Assembly (NCBI RefSeq): GCF_000069185.1
Contig: NC_010397.1
Coordinates: 4,340,001-4,404,000 of the forward strand
DNA: 64,000 nt
Reading direction: 5' to 3'
Source of the DNA: Mycobacteroides abscessus ATCC 19977
Lineage (GTDB): Bacteria > Actinomycetota > Actinomycetes > Mycobacteriales > Mycobacteriaceae
The position numbers were made by a program, and so were the translations under genes. Positions within the stretch are counted from its first letter, which is position 1. Every line of letters begins with the position of its first letter. Shown here piece by piece: positions 46,027 through 55,288 of this stretch. The notes below the pieces were generated by a model, which searched no databases, had not been told where the DNA came from, and saw nothing but the letters and a program-made list of their open reading frames with translations.

Positions 46027-47493
46027 TTACGCTTCCGACTGCCCCAGGGTCACCTGGACGGTGCGCGCGTCGCCCGACGGGTCTTGGTAGGTAAGCGCCA
46101 TGGTGTCCCCTGGCGCCTTGGCCCGCACCGCGGCGACCAGAGCGTCCGGCCCGTCGATAACCTGGTTGTCGACCTTGGTGATCACGGCGCCCTTGGGCAG
46201 ACCTGCCGTGGCTGCCGCACTGCCGCGGACGATTCCCGCGACCACCGCACCGGGAGCGTCCTTGCTGGACGCGAGTTGAACCCCCAACGACGCATGCCGC
46301 ACGGTGCCGGTGGAGACCAGTTCGTCCGCGATGCGCTTGGCTTGGTCCACCGGGATGGCGAAGCCCAGACCAATGGAGCCGGCCTGTCCGCCGCCCTGCG
46401 AATCCTGGCCGCCGGAGAGCGAGGCAATCGCCGAGTTCACGCCGATCAGATTGCCGCTCATATCCACCAGCGCACCGCCGGAGTTGCCGGGGTTGATCGC
46501 CGCGTCGGTTTGGATGGCGCTCATCACGGAACGCTGGCCGCTCTGGTCGTCACCGGTAGCGACAGGGCGATTGAGCGCACTGATGATGCCGGTGGTCACC
46601 GTGCCCTGCAGGCCCAGTGGCGAGCCGACGGCGACGACGTTCTGCCCCACCTTCAGATCTTTCGACGAGCCGATGCTGATGGGAGTCAGATCATTCACTC
46701 CCTGCGCACGCACCACCGCGATGTCATCGTCGGGGTCGGCGCCCACGACGGTGAACGGCACCGTGCGGCCATCGGACAGGGTCACGGTGGCCTTGACGCC
46801 GTCACCGGTGCGGGCCGAGGGCCGGACACCTCGCCCGTCGTAGTCGTCGGAGTCCCGGCCGTCACGCCCGTCCCGGTAGCCGCCCGGCTGCTGTTCGCCG
46901 GGGAAGATGCCGGGCGGCAGACTACCGAACTGGCCGCCGAATGGGCTGTCGGGCTCGGTCACCGGAGCCGATGGTTGGGCGCCGGGCGCGGCCGAGGCCA
47001 CCACGTGGTTGTTGGTCAGAATCAGACCGTCGGCACTCAGCACGATGCCGGACCCCGATTCCTGCTGGCGGCCACTTTGGATCTGCAGTTGCACCACGCT
47101 CGGCAGCACCTTGGCAGATACCTCTTCGACCGAACCGGCCGCACCGGTGGCAGCTGGCCTACCCAGTGTTGAACCCGTTGCCGGGGAGGGTTTTCCGGCG
47201 ACGGGAGCCGCCACCTGACCGGCGGGCGCCGCAGGCCCGGAGTGGTTCACCACGGCGAACGCGGTGGTGGCGCTGGCGACAACAGCCACCGCAACAGCAC
47301 CGAAGGTCATTCCGGCCACACGAAGGCGTTTACGCGGCAAGCGGTTCGGAGCCAGGGCGTCACGATCCGGAAATGTTTCGCCGTAGGCGTAGCGCGTCCG
47401 GGTGGCCGCCGACGGACCATGCACCAGCCGGTAGCCGTGTGGTGTCGTCGGGAAATCTTCTGTGTACGGCGGACGCCCGGACCGATCGATCAT
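46027..47493 (-). CDS. HtrA/PepD-like membrane serine protease
   Basis: The 488-residue protein has a cytosolic N-terminus, one membrane helix (about 58-82) and a trypsin-like domain with triad His163 (TNNHVV), Asp257 (DPDDDIAVV) and Ser338 (GNSGG). A PDZ domain covers about 395-485. It resembles M. tuberculosis PepD (Rv0983). An Arg/Gly/Asp-rich insert (about 180-230) is unusual. The start ATG 47493 is backed by AAGGA 6 bases upstream. A GCCCTCTTACG duplication lies across its stop (about 46010-46030). Confidence 0.88.
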   Translation of the reverse strand: MIDRSGRPPYTEDFPTTPHGYRLVHGPSAATRTRYAYGETFPDRDALAPNRLPRKRLRVAGMTFGAVAVAVVASATTAFAVVNHSGPAAPAGQVAAPVAGKPSPATGSTLGRPAATGAAGSVEEVSAKVLPSVVQLQIQSGRQQESGSGIVLSADGLILTNNHVVASAAPGAQPSAPVTEPDSPFGGQFGSLPPGIFPGEQQPGGYRDGRDGRDSDDYDGRGVRPSARTGDGVKATVTLSDGRTVPFTVVGADPDDDIAVVRAQGVNDLTPISIGSSKDLKVGQNVVAVGSPLGLQGTVTTGIISALNRPVATGDDQSGQRSVMSAIQTDAAINPGNSGGALVDMSGNLIGVNSAIASLSGGQDSQGGGQAGSIGLGFAIPVDQAKRIADELVSTGTVRHASLGVQLASSKDAPGAVVAGIVRGSAAATAGLPKGAVITKVDNQVIDGPDALVAAVRAKAPGDTMALTYQDPSGDARTVQVTLGQSEA

Positions 47494-47611
47494 TGCTGTT
47501 CCTTCTTTCTCAACATGCATCAGGGCGCACGCCACGGTCGATGCGCACTATTACAGTGCCCGTAGCCGCTGAGGCGATGCTGAGAATTTCCTCGCTGCTG
47601 GCCAAGACTTT

Positions 47612-50515
47612 TCAGGAGGTAGAAGGCGCAGTCGGCGGTTGCGGTCCGGCATCCACCACCGGAAGCGGCGCCGTGACCGGTTCCGGTGCCTGTGTCTCGC
47701 GGCCACGCCGGACGATCTCGAAGACGTTGATCGGCCACCAGAACCACCGGCCCAGGGCCGCGGCGATTGACGGTGTCATGAAGGCACGGACGATCAGCGT
47801 GTCGACGATGAGGCCGATGCCGATGGTCATGCCCAACTGGCCCACCACGCGCAGATCACTGACGATCATCGACATCATGGTGAACGCAAACACCAGGCCG
47901 GCGGCGGTGACCACGCGGCCGGTGGCTCCCATGCCGCGAATCATGCCGGTATTGAGCCCGGCGTGGATCTCCTCCTTGAGCCGCGAGACCACCAGCAGGT
48001 TGTAGTCCGAACCCACCGCCAACAGGATCACCATCGACAACGGGATCACGATCCATTGCACGCCGAGCCCAAGGATGTCCTGCCACAACAGCACTGACAG
48101 GCCACACGCGGTGCCCAGGGACGCCGCCACCGTGCCGACGATGACCAGGGCCGCCACCACGGAGCGGGTGATCAGCACCATGATCGCAAAGATCAGGATC
48201 ATCGACGCGATGACCGCGATCATCAAATCAATGGAAACACCATCCTGCATATCGGCATACATCGAAGCGGTACCCGCGATCGAGACCTTGGCATTGGACA
48301 GCGGAGTGCCTTTAACCGCGTCGGCAACAACACCTTTGAGGTCGCGGACGTGGTCGATGCCCTCGACCGAGGCCGGGTCGCCCTGGTGGGTGATGATGAA
48401 TCGCACCGCCTTGCCGTCGGGTGAGACGAACATCTTGAGCCCACGCTTGAAGTCGGGGTTGGTGAATACATCGGGCGGTAGATAGAAGAAGTCGTCGTTC
48501 TTGGCCTGGTCGAAGTACAAGCCAATCTCCGTGGCGCCCTTCGCCAATTCTTGCTGTTGGGCTTGGGTTCCGGCCATTGTGCTGTGAGTGGCGATCATGA
48601 AGTCGCGCATCCTGCCCATCGAATCAATGGTCGTTCTCAGCACCGGCAGCATCTGCGGCATCAGCTGGTCCATGTGATCCATATCCGCGATGAGGCCGTG
48701 CATTTGATCGGCGAGCACGTCAACGCTGTCCAAAACATCGAAAATCGATCTCAGCGACTGGCAGATCGGGATGTCAAAGCAGTGCTTTTCCCAGTAGAAG
48801 TAGTTGCGCAGTGGCCGGAAGAAATCGTCAAAATTGGCCAAGTTGTCACGCATCTCTTGGATGGTCGCCTCCATCTCATGAGTCCGGCCCACCATGCTGT
48901 GCATGGTGCCCGTGAGTTCCTGCATGAGGCTGTACATCCGCTCCATACTGGCCACGGTCCTGCTCAGTTCGTCGGCCTGCTCAAGCATCTGCGCCGAGTT
49001 CTCGTTGTTGAACTTCGCGGTCTGCAGGGTGCCGGCGTTCTGCGCGCCCATCAAGAACGGGATCGAGCTGTGCTCGATCGGCGCGCCCAGGGGACGGGTG
49101 ATCGTCTGTACCCGCTCGATACCGCGCATGTGCACGATGCCCTTGGCCACCCTGTCGATGACCAGCATGTCTGCCGGTGTGCGCAGGTCGTGGTCGGCCT
49201 CCAGCATCAGCAGCTCGGGGTTCATGCGGGCCTGGGAGAAGTGCCTGTCGGCGACCTCCATGGCGAGGTTGGCGGGCATATCGGCCGGTGTGAACTTCTG
49301 GTCGTTGTACTGCGGCACGTACGTCATCAGACTGACGAAACCGATGATCGCGATCAGGCTGGTCAACACGATGATCGGAATGGGCCAGCGCACCACCGAC
49401 GTACCGACCTTGCGCCAGCCAGTGGTGGATAGCTTGCCCCGGGGTTCCAGGAGCCCGAACTTGGAGGCCACCGTCAACACCGCGGGCGCCAACGTCAGCG
49501 CTGCGGCCACGATCACCAGCACCGAGATCGCACACGGCAGCGCCATGCTCTGGAAGTAGGGCAGCGTGGTCATGGTCAGGCACAGGCACGCACCGACGAT
49601 GGTCAGGCCTGAGCCCAGAATGACGTGCGAGACACCGTGATATGCCACGTAATACGCGTCTTCACGGCTCAGCCCCTTCGACCTCTCCTCGTGATAGCGA
49701 CCGAAGAGGAAGATCACATAGTCCGTGCCGGCTGCCAGCGCCAGCATCGTCACCATGCTCACCGCGTAGGGAGTCAGTCCAATGACGTTCAGATAGCCCG
49801 CTGTCGCCGTAACACCTTGGGCGGCAAATAGTTCCAGTCCAATAATGACCATGGAGATGAGCATGGTGACGATGGAGCGATAGATGAACAGGATCATCAC
49901 GATGATCACGCCCACCGACACCAGTTCCATGGTCGCCATGCTCTGGTGACCGGCCACCTGGGTGTCGGCGTTGAGCACGGTCGTGCCGGCGACATGGGCC
50001 TTGATACCCGGTGGGGCAGGCACGGAGTCGACAATGTGGCGCACCGCGGCCACCGATTCATGGCTGGCGCTGGTGCCCTGCGAGCCGTTGAGGAAGATCT
50101 GCACGTAGGCAGCCTTGCCGTCCACACTTTGGGAGCCCGCCGCGGTCAGCGGATCGCTCCAGAAGTCCTGGACGTTCTGCACGTGCTCGTGATCGGCCTT
50201 GAGCTTGGCGACGATGTCGTCGTAGTACTGGTGCGCGCTGTCGCCCAGTTTGTCGTCGCCTTCCAAAACGACCATCGCCGAGGAGTCCGAGTCGTACTGC
50301 TGGAACACCTTGCCGATGTTCAACATCCCCTGGTACGACTCGGAGTTCTGCGGACTCAGCGGCACCGACCGGCTGGCCGCCACGTCAGTCAGAGACGGGG
50401 TCACCGTGCCCAGGATGACCGCGAGCGCCACCCAGAACAGGATGATCGGCAGCGAGAGAACCCGGATCAGATGGCCGAGGAAGGGGCGGTGCGGCTTTGC
50501 GTGCAGATTGCTCAT
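47612..50515 (-). CDS. MmpL-family RND transporter
   Basis: The 967-residue RND transporter has twelve predicted helices in two bundles (MELVSVGVIIVMILFIYRSI, SMVTMLALAAGTDYVIFLFGRYHEE near the middle of bundle one; GSDYNLLVVSRLKEE in bundle two). Between and inside these are two large extracytoplasmic domains; the second is extended by a long helical hairpin. It exports lipids, siderophores or drugs. It belongs to the MmpL4/5 class, which pair with MmpS; its start (ATG 50515) overlaps the mmpS stop by 4 bp. A divergent TetR gene probably controls it. Confidence 0.93.
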   Translation of the reverse strand: MSNLHAKPHRPFLGHLIRVLSLPIILFWVALAVILGTVTPSLTDVAASRSVPLSPQNSESYQGMLNIGKVFQQYDSDSSAMVVLEGDDKLGDSAHQYYDDIVAKLKADHEHVQNVQDFWSDPLTAAGSQSVDGKAAYVQIFLNGSQGTSASHESVAAVRHIVDSVPAPPGIKAHVAGTTVLNADTQVAGHQSMATMELVSVGVIIVMILFIYRSIVTMLISMVIIGLELFAAQGVTATAGYLNVIGLTPYAVSMVTMLALAAGTDYVIFLFGRYHEERSKGLSREDAYYVAYHGVSHVILGSGLTIVGACLCLTMTTLPYFQSMALPCAISVLVIVAAALTLAPAVLTVASKFGLLEPRGKLSTTGWRKVGTSVVRWPIPIIVLTSLIAIIGFVSLMTYVPQYNDQKFTPADMPANLAMEVADRHFSQARMNPELLMLEADHDLRTPADMLVIDRVAKGIVHMRGIERVQTITRPLGAPIEHSSIPFLMGAQNAGTLQTAKFNNENSAQMLEQADELSRTVASMERMYSLMQELTGTMHSMVGRTHEMEATIQEMRDNLANFDDFFRPLRNYFYWEKHCFDIPICQSLRSIFDVLDSVDVLADQMHGLIADMDHMDQLMPQMLPVLRTTIDSMGRMRDFMIATHSTMAGTQAQQQELAKGATEIGLYFDQAKNDDFFYLPPDVFTNPDFKRGLKMFVSPDGKAVRFIITHQGDPASVEGIDHVRDLKGVVADAVKGTPLSNAKVSIAGTASMYADMQDGVSIDLMIAVIASMILIFAIMVLITRSVVAALVIVGTVAASLGTACGLSVLLWQDILGLGVQWIVIPLSMVILLAVGSDYNLLVVSRLKEEIHAGLNTGMIRGMGATGRVVTAAGLVFAFTMMSMIVSDLRVVGQLGMTIGIGLIVDTLIVRAFMTPSIAAALGRWFWWPINVFEIVRRGRETQAPEPVTAPLPVVDAGPQPPTAPSTS

Positions 50516-50943
50516 ACGGATTTCACCAAGCAGTAGATGAACGGTTTGACTTTGTCTGCGCTGGAACGGTCGTCGCGCACCTGCCCGTCGACGGTCACAC
50601 GGCATCCGAGATCGGTGACGCTACGGTCCCCCTGGGCGACGATATTGGCCGACATCGACGGCAGTGTCGTCACGATCGTGAATGACCAAGGGAGCGGCGC
50701 ATTCTCGATCAGGTGGGGTTGGCCGTTCTCGTCGAGGTAATTGAGGTTTGCGGTGCCGCCGGAGCCGACGACCTCGTACGTGATGTGCTTCGGGTTGAAA
50801 TTGGCGGTGATGCCCGATCCCTCGCCGAGTTTCGCTGGACGAGGCGCAGCGGAGCCGCGGATCTGCGCAATCGCATATCCACCGATCCCGACGACGACTA
50901 CCAGCAGCAGCGGTATCCAGAACCGCTTCAACAGTCGGTACAC
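50512..50943 (-). CDS. MmpS-family accessory protein
   Basis: The 143-residue protein has a short basic N-terminus and one membrane helix (about 9-28). The MmpS extracytoplasmic beta domain follows (ITYEVVGSGGTANLNYLDENG, two Cys near the end). MmpS proteins assemble with their MmpL partner. The start is a GTG at 50943. It overlaps the mmpL start, and the promoter region (50944-51122) is shared with the divergent tetR, with a 14-bp perfect inverted repeat between. Confidence 0.92.
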   Translation of the reverse strand: MYRLLKRFWIPLLLVVVVGIGGYAIAQIRGSAAPRPAKLGEGSGITANFNPKHITYEVVGSGGTANLNYLDENGQPHLIENAPLPWSFTIVTTLPSMSANIVAQGDRSVTDLGCRVTVDGQVRDDRSSADKVKPFIYCLVKSV

Positions 50944-51034
50944 CCGTGCATCCCCTTCTGCTTGTGCGCTGTTCAGGACCGCAGGTTCCTGCCGGTGAGG
51001 CGACTACCGAACGAGCGGCATCACCACTTTGTGT

Positions 51035-51084
51035 ACCGCCGGTCTATTGCGTCAGAGACCGTACCACGGTAATAGACCGGCGGT
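51035..51084. promoter_or_regulatory. 14-bp inverted-repeat operator between mmpS and tetR
   Basis: ACCGCCGGTCTATT (51035-51048) and AATAGACCGGCGGT (51071-51084) are perfect inverted copies with a 22-bp spacer. The spacer itself holds ACCG-N5-CGGT. It lies between divergent genes, the typical place for a TetR operator that controls both; the array could hold two dimers. Binding is inferred. Confidence 0.72.
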
Positions 51085-51122
51085 TCACTATCGAGCGATT
51101 GGCGGCGGTTTACCATCGGGCC

Positions 51123-51791
51123 ATGAACTTCCGGCGGGCGCGCAGCGAGGAGCAGCGCGAGATCCGTCGGCAAGCCATCCTGGAAACCGCCTCGTCGATG
51201 CTCAGCGACATGCCAGTGAGCCAGATCAGCCTTAATGAGCTGAGCCGTCGCACCGGGCTAGCAAAGTCGGCGATGATCCGCTATTTCGAGTCGCGCGAGG
51301 CTGTACTGCTGGAACTGCTCGACGGCGCCCTGCGGGATTGGGTGACCGAAATTGTGACGGAGCTCTCTCGCGACACGTATGACGGTTCGGCGCAGCAGCG
51401 GGCCGACCACCTGGCGGCCCTGCTCAGCCGGTCGCTGCGAGAGCACGCTGTGCTGTGCGATCTGATGACCGCACAGCCGGGCGTCCTGGAATACAACGTC
51501 TCACCCGAGACGCTGCTGTGTTTCCGGCGATCCGCCCACACCACCATCGCCAGATACACCGACGCCATTCGTAGCTTCATCCCCGAGCTGGGCGACGATT
51601 CCCAGAGCGTGTCCCTTTCCACCGTGGTGACCAGCGCGGCACTGTGGATGTACGCCCAACCGTCGGCCAGCGCGATTGCCGCCGCCGAGGCCGAACCCGC
51701 GCTGGCGGACATCTCGTTGAACTTCGACACCGACCTGGAAACCATGCTGTCCCGGCTGATCATCGGCGCCCTGGTCAAGCGCTCTTCCTGA
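51123..51791 (+). CDS. TetR-family regulator of mmpS-mmpL
   Basis: The 222-residue TetR protein has an N-terminal HTH (about 18-60: ILETASSMLSDMPVSQISLNELSRRTGLAKSAMIRYF cut here to its core LSRRTGLAKSAMIRYF) and a C-terminal ligand domain ending LVKRSS. It is divergent from mmpS-mmpL with the inverted repeat at 51035-51084 between, the arrangement of mycobacterial MmpR-type drug-efflux repressors. Loss of such repressors is known to raise efflux-based resistance; that outcome is inferred here. ATG 51123 is chosen because the upstream in-frame sequence overlaps the operator. Confidence 0.88.
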   Translation: MNFRRARSEEQREIRRQAILETASSMLSDMPVSQISLNELSRRTGLAKSAMIRYFESREAVLLELLDGALRDWVTEIVTELSRDTYDGSAQQRADHLAALLSRSLREHAVLCDLMTAQPGVLEYNVSPETLLCFRRSAHTTIARYTDAIRSFIPELGDDSQSVSLSTVVTSAALWMYAQPSASAIAAAEAEPALADISLNFDTDLETMLSRLIIGALVKRSS

Positions 51792-52456
51792 TCGACTGCC
51801 GATACTGCCGACTCCGGCGCGGACCGGAGCGAGCTCGCACATGTAAGCTGACACGCCGAGAGGTCCCACTAGCTCTAATGGACGGGGCCGCTCTCCGCCG
51901 ATGGGGACCGGATGACAATCGCCTCTTCGCATTTCGTAGTCGGTGAGCAGACTTTCCCTGAAACGCCGACACTCCGATTCTGAAACGCCTGGCTTCGTGC
52001 CGGATCTCCGAAATTCCGCTCCACGGCTACCCCGAACACCCCTTCTGTGCATGTCAGCCCAATAGGAGCCAGTCCTACTGTCGGCCCATAACCGACCTCA
52101 TCGACCCCAAAGCCCCGCCTGACAGCACCTGCTGCACCGTCTCCCTGAAAGACGGCTCCCCGTTTCTACACCCACCCCTCGGGGTGCTTGTCCCCTCACA
52201 CCATCCGGGCCGCCTGCGGACCCGCAGTATCTGGTGGCTCATGTCACGGAGGTGTTGGACGACCGCATGATCGGCAAGGTGGCTGTCCCGCAACTGATGG
52301 ACGGAATCGAGGTGGACGACGAAGAAGTGGAGCTGCGACGAGCCATCGGGTGTCTCCTGTTCTGCTTGGAGAGTCGGACAGCCTGCATCGTGGCGCGGGC
52401 CACCGACAACCTCGGCATAGCAGGCTGACGAATACGCTGCGCCGCCTGGAGCGCCA
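51792..52456. other. 665-bp gap, no firm gene
   Basis: Between tetR and the HNH-like gene I see no convincing gene. A tRNA-like stretch at about 51855-51930 (CTAGCTCTAATGGAC, then GGGACCGG) does not close a cloverleaf. One small plus-strand reading (52234-52428, listed separately) has high third-position GC. The rest looks like worn accessory DNA. Confidence 0.4.
52234..52428 (+). CDS. small hypothetical protein or fragment
   Basis: The 64-residue reading begins at GTG 52234 (MAHVTEVLDDRMIGKVAVPQ onward), with an acidic middle (GIEVDDEEVELRRA) and typical high-GC codon use. The same frame stays open upstream without a good start, so it may be the tail of a decayed gene rather than an intact one. 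It has no recognisable domain. It lies convergent with the HNH-like gene. Confidence 0.25.
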   Translation: MAHVTEVLDDRMIGKVAVPQLMDGIEVDDEEVELRRAIGCLLFCLESRTACIVARATDNLGIAG

Positions 52457-53356
52457 TCAAGGCTGATCCCGGACGACCATTCCACGCTCCTCCAAGACCG
52501 CACGAAAGTCCTCTTCCATCTGCCCCACTTGACTAGCGATAGGCGATAGCGGATTCGTGCTGAAATACCAGACAAGGCTCTCCCATTTTGGCGGCGTCAG
52601 TTCGGGCAGTACCCCTAGTTCAGGTGCACGGACGCCCTTCTTTCGTGAGACCTCGGCTACGAGCGTCCCCTCAAGTCGGACAACAGACTTGAAGTGCTTC
52701 AAGAAACCGTTCCCTGCTTCACTGCCACTGACGACTCGTATCGCGACAACCGCAATTCTTCCCAGCGACCAGGAGACCTGTGTCAACCCCACACCTCTTC
52801 CTCCGTCAGGGAAGATCAGACACCCCGCGCCCGCAAATGTGTGGCTATGACTGGGGCACAGCGTCCGCCCGACGAAGATGTGCCAATCCGTCATCTCTTC
52901 ACCGTTGTAAAGCGCAACGAGATCCCCAGGCTCGAGAACGTGTGGATTCTCGTAGTAGCAGCGCAAAATTGCCACTTTGATCGCCCATCTCCGAAGCGCG
53001 GCAGCGTCTATGGAAACGGCATAGGGATCTTGGAGCCACGGCAAAACGACCATATCCAAATCATTCATCCAACCGTTATTGCAGTGGTCGCAGACAGGTT
53101 GGACCACCAACTCGAAAAGCGGTTCTGGGCGTGACGAGATTGGTTTGAAGTCAGTTCCCACGTACCTGGTGAACTCCCTGATCCCCAATGGCTCCGTGGC
53201 GTTAATGAACATACTCACATCCAGTTTTTCCTTCCAGGAGGACGGGAATATATGTTCTCGGGTAAGAATTACTGTCTGCGATGTCGGGTCGCGTGGGTCC
53301 ACCAAATCCCCTTTTGCCCGATCACAAAAGACGCACCGGCTCGTGTCCTCTGTCAC
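52457..53356 (-). CDS. HNH-endonuclease-like zinc protein
   Basis: The 299-residue protein has two CxxC knuckles (Cys8/Cys11 and Cys89/Cys92), an EHIFP motif (34-38) and CNNGWMNDLD after the second knuckle. This arrangement is that of HNH/ββα-metal nuclease-like proteins (compare EHIIP and CxxCN). The C-terminal two thirds show no known domain. It is the second gene of a minus-strand pair, with its start overlapping the stop of a membrane protein by 4 bp, so the two are translationally coupled. A role in phage or plasmid defence is a guess from nuclease plus membrane partner at a tRNA hotspot. Confidence 0.65.
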   Translation of the reverse strand: MTEDTSRCVFCDRAKGDLVDPRDPTSQTVILTREHIFPSSWKEKLDVSMFINATEPLGIREFTRYVGTDFKPISSRPEPLFELVVQPVCDHCNNGWMNDLDMVVLPWLQDPYAVSIDAAALRRWAIKVAILRCYYENPHVLEPGDLVALYNGEEMTDWHIFVGRTLCPSHSHTFAGAGCLIFPDGGRGVGLTQVSWSLGRIAVVAIRVVSGSEAGNGFLKHFKSVVRLEGTLVAEVSRKKGVRAPELGVLPELTPPKWESLVWYFSTNPLSPIASQVGQMEEDFRAVLEERGMVVRDQP

Positions 53357-54135
53357 CAGGAATGCTCCTTACCCGAATCGCTTACTCTGCGGACATGCCC
53401 GATCTCCTCTGTGTCCCGAATCTTCTTCTTGCGGTAGTCCTTCGCTAGCTGCCTACTCGTCACTACCGCAGGCGCAATCGTGGGAATGCTCACGGGAGGA
53501 ATCAGGCTGGGCATCCCAAACACCCTGAGCCGCTTGTCGATATACCGCTGCGTCTCCCACGACAGCGCAACCTCAACGGGCTGTGAACGAGCACGGCCTT
53601 TCTGTTCTCCGAACACGAACGCGATCAGCGCGAGTACGCAGTAGCCCAGCGCCATGCCCATCCAGAACCAAGTCAACCAGGCACGCTCCCACAAGTCATC
53701 GTTCCACCGACGCATCACCCACCCCGCCAAGGTCATCGCAATCGAGAACGACACCGGAAGCACCCACGCCACGGTCGCAAACCCCGTTTCCACCAGCCCG
53801 CCGATCCCGACCAGGGACGCAAACGATGCACGGCTGTAGGACGCGAAAAGCGTCCCGAGAAAGGCCAGCGTGACGAATGCAAAGTGAGTGACCCCGATTC
53901 TGCTCGGGTCGCTCATCCACTGATGCGCTGTATTGAGCCACGCGGCTGGTGATGCCCAGCCAGTCCACGTGAAGAACTTCGACAGCCCCTCGAACGGCGT
54001 TCGGAACCCCTCATCACCCGGCAGTGCACACCATGCACTGAGTAGCCCGATGGCGCTCGCCGCCACCATGTACGGCGTTTCCAGCTTCAACGCCAATCCC
54101 TCTTTGACAGTGCTGACAAACCCCGACGGCTCCAT
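53353..54135 (-). CDS. four-helix membrane protein, partner of HNH-like gene
   Basis: The protein of about 260 residues has hydrophobic segments at about 23-40, 83-105, 112-135 and 165-187. A basic, hydrophilic C-terminal domain of about 70 residues follows (AKDYRKKKIRDTEEIGHVRR). I chose ATG 54135 because GGAAGGG lies 6 bases upstream. Its stop overlaps the HNH-like start. The family is not recognised. A membrane protein coupled to a nuclease-like protein beside a tRNA is typical of accessory islands, but the function is unknown. Confidence 0.6.
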   Translation of the reverse strand: MEPSGFVSTVKEGLALKLETPYMVAASAIGLLSAWCALPGDEGFRTPFEGLSKFFTWTGWASPAAWLNTAHQWMSDPSRIGVTHFAFVTLAFLGTLFASYSRASFASLVGIGGLVETGFATVAWVLPVSFSIAMTLAGWVMRRWNDDLWERAWLTWFWMGMALGYCVLALIAFVFGEQKGRARSQPVEVALSWETQRYIDKRLRVFGMPSLIPPVSIPTIAPAVVTSRQLAKDYRKKKIRDTEEIGHVRRVSDSGKEHSW

Positions 54136-54539
54136 CCGAGTCCCTTCCGTCACTCGCCTGATTCACTGACGCTAACGGCGAGGTCTGACATCGCCGGCTC
54201 ACATTGGTGTCCCCCGCCTACCATCGAGCGGTGAGCCGCATACGTCACGATGGCGGGTGCTCGACAACAGTCCCGAAACGCCATCACCCATGCCGTCTTC
54301 GAGCAAAGTCACCCTCCACCCGACCAGACTCTCGCCGCCCAGACCCCAGCCCCAAGCACCTCGCTTCGGGGCCATCGGCGGCCAGCCCCGCCCCTGATAC
54401 ACTTCCGTCGCGGTCTGGAACCAGCGAAAACACCACCACCTCGGTGAGATTTTCTCGCGTCTCATCACCGCAGCAACACCGAAGATCAGCACGGAAGCAC
54501 CTGTTCAGGATTGTCATCAGGGTTTTCATCTGGTCTCCC
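54136..54539. other. 404-bp gap before tRNA-Gly
   Basis: The gap holds the start region of the membrane-protein gene and the promoter of the tRNA. Open readings in several frames lack good starts and coding bias. I see no gene, no long repeat and no strong hairpin. Confidence 0.4.
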
Positions 54540-54613
54540 GCCGATGTAGTTCAATGGCAGAACATCAGCTTCCCAAGCTGAATACGCGGGTTCGATTCCC
54601 GTCATCGGCTCCA
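54540..54613 (+). tRNA. tRNA-Gly (anticodon CCC), CCA encoded
   Basis: The sequence folds as a complete cloverleaf. The acceptor stem is GCCGATG paired with CATCGGC. The D arm has GTTC and GAAC. The anticodon stem is TCAGC/GCTGA around the loop TTCCCAA (anticodon CCC). The T arm is GCGGG-TTCGATT-CCCGT. The discriminator T and CCA are encoded. It reads GGG glycine codons. Its 3' half is the likely attachment site of the 3-kb segment that follows. Confidence 0.93.
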
Positions 54614-54614
54614 C
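54574..54614 (+). repeat. putative attachment repeat, copy 1 (tRNA-Gly 3' end)
   Basis: The copy begins with the exact 20-bp CAAGCTGAATACGCGGGTTC and matches 57567-57607 at 37 of 41 positions. It forms part of the intact tRNA gene, as expected for a site whose tRNA function is kept after integration. Confidence 0.75.
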
Positions 54615-54971
54615 ATCTACCTACGGTGATGGTGTTCGAATCTGTTTGGCCCGCGCCCCTCAGGGTCACCAAAGTTCCCACTCAGACCGACCGGCTACAT
54701 TGTCCGCTACCGAATGGGTCAACGGATACCGAGACGCGCTCACACCACGCCGCGAATCCTGTGGCGGTGGGGGTCGCGGGGTTCTTTAAGCGTCCGCTCG
54801 GGCTGTTAGAGGCGGGGATTCCGGTGGCGGTTCCGAGCGGCCAATATCAACCAAATTCCGCCCAAGAAATAGTGCGGGCAAGTGTCCTGGCGAACACGCC
54901 CCGCTATACAGCTACCGAGCCGCGCGGTACTGTGCGCGTAGTAGCTAGCTGTCTGAGGGGGTGTTGTTGCT
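54614..54971. other. 358-bp leader of the toxin cassette
   Basis: Between the tRNA and the WXG100 gene there is no intact gene. One plus-strand frame contains GVAGFFKRPLGLLEAGIPVA with fair coding bias, perhaps a relic. The cassette promoter should lie here; no clear operator is seen. Confidence 0.35.
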
Positions 54972-55283
54972 GTGGGGGCATTGCAAGTCAGTCCTGAGTT
55001 GCTGCACCGTTCGGCCAACGAGATGGATCGGCTGCTGGCAGCGCATCGGGCAGCACATGCTAAGGCTCACGCGGCGATCAGCACGGCGATGTCGGGGTGG
55101 GTTGGTGGTGCCGCGTCGGCGCTGGACAGTGAGTCGACGCAGTGGCAGGGCCATTCCAAGCACGTTGAGAACGAAGCCACCCACTACCGCGATGCGTTCG
55201 ATCGGATCGGGTACGCGTTCGCCGGGATAGAAGAGCAGAGCGCGGTCAATATTCTGGGCAGCCGTCCGCAGGCTAAGGCGTAG
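54972..55283 (+). CDS. WXG100-family (Esx-like) protein
   Basis: The 103-residue helical-hairpin protein has the turn motif Trp43-Val-Gly45 (SGWVGGAAS) and helices on each side, as in WXG100 proteins secreted by type VII systems. A clean YxxxD/E signal is not seen at the C-terminus. The GTG at 54972 follows GAGGGGG 10 bases upstream. It lies 5 bp before the toxin gene and is probably its secretion partner, as in the pairing of small WXG proteins with LXG toxins. Delivery by ESX-4 is likely but not shown by the sequence. Confidence 0.8.
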   Translation: MGALQVSPELLHRSANEMDRLLAAHRAAHAKAHAAISTAMSGWVGGAASALDSESTQWQGHSKHVENEATHYRDAFDRIGYAFAGIEEQSAVNILGSRPQAKA

Positions 55284-55288
55284 CCTTT

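Noticed and set aside
51855..51930. tRNA-like sequence
   Set aside because: CTAGCTCTAATGGAC looks like a D arm, but no 7-bp acceptor stem or T arm pairs around it, so no tRNA is called.
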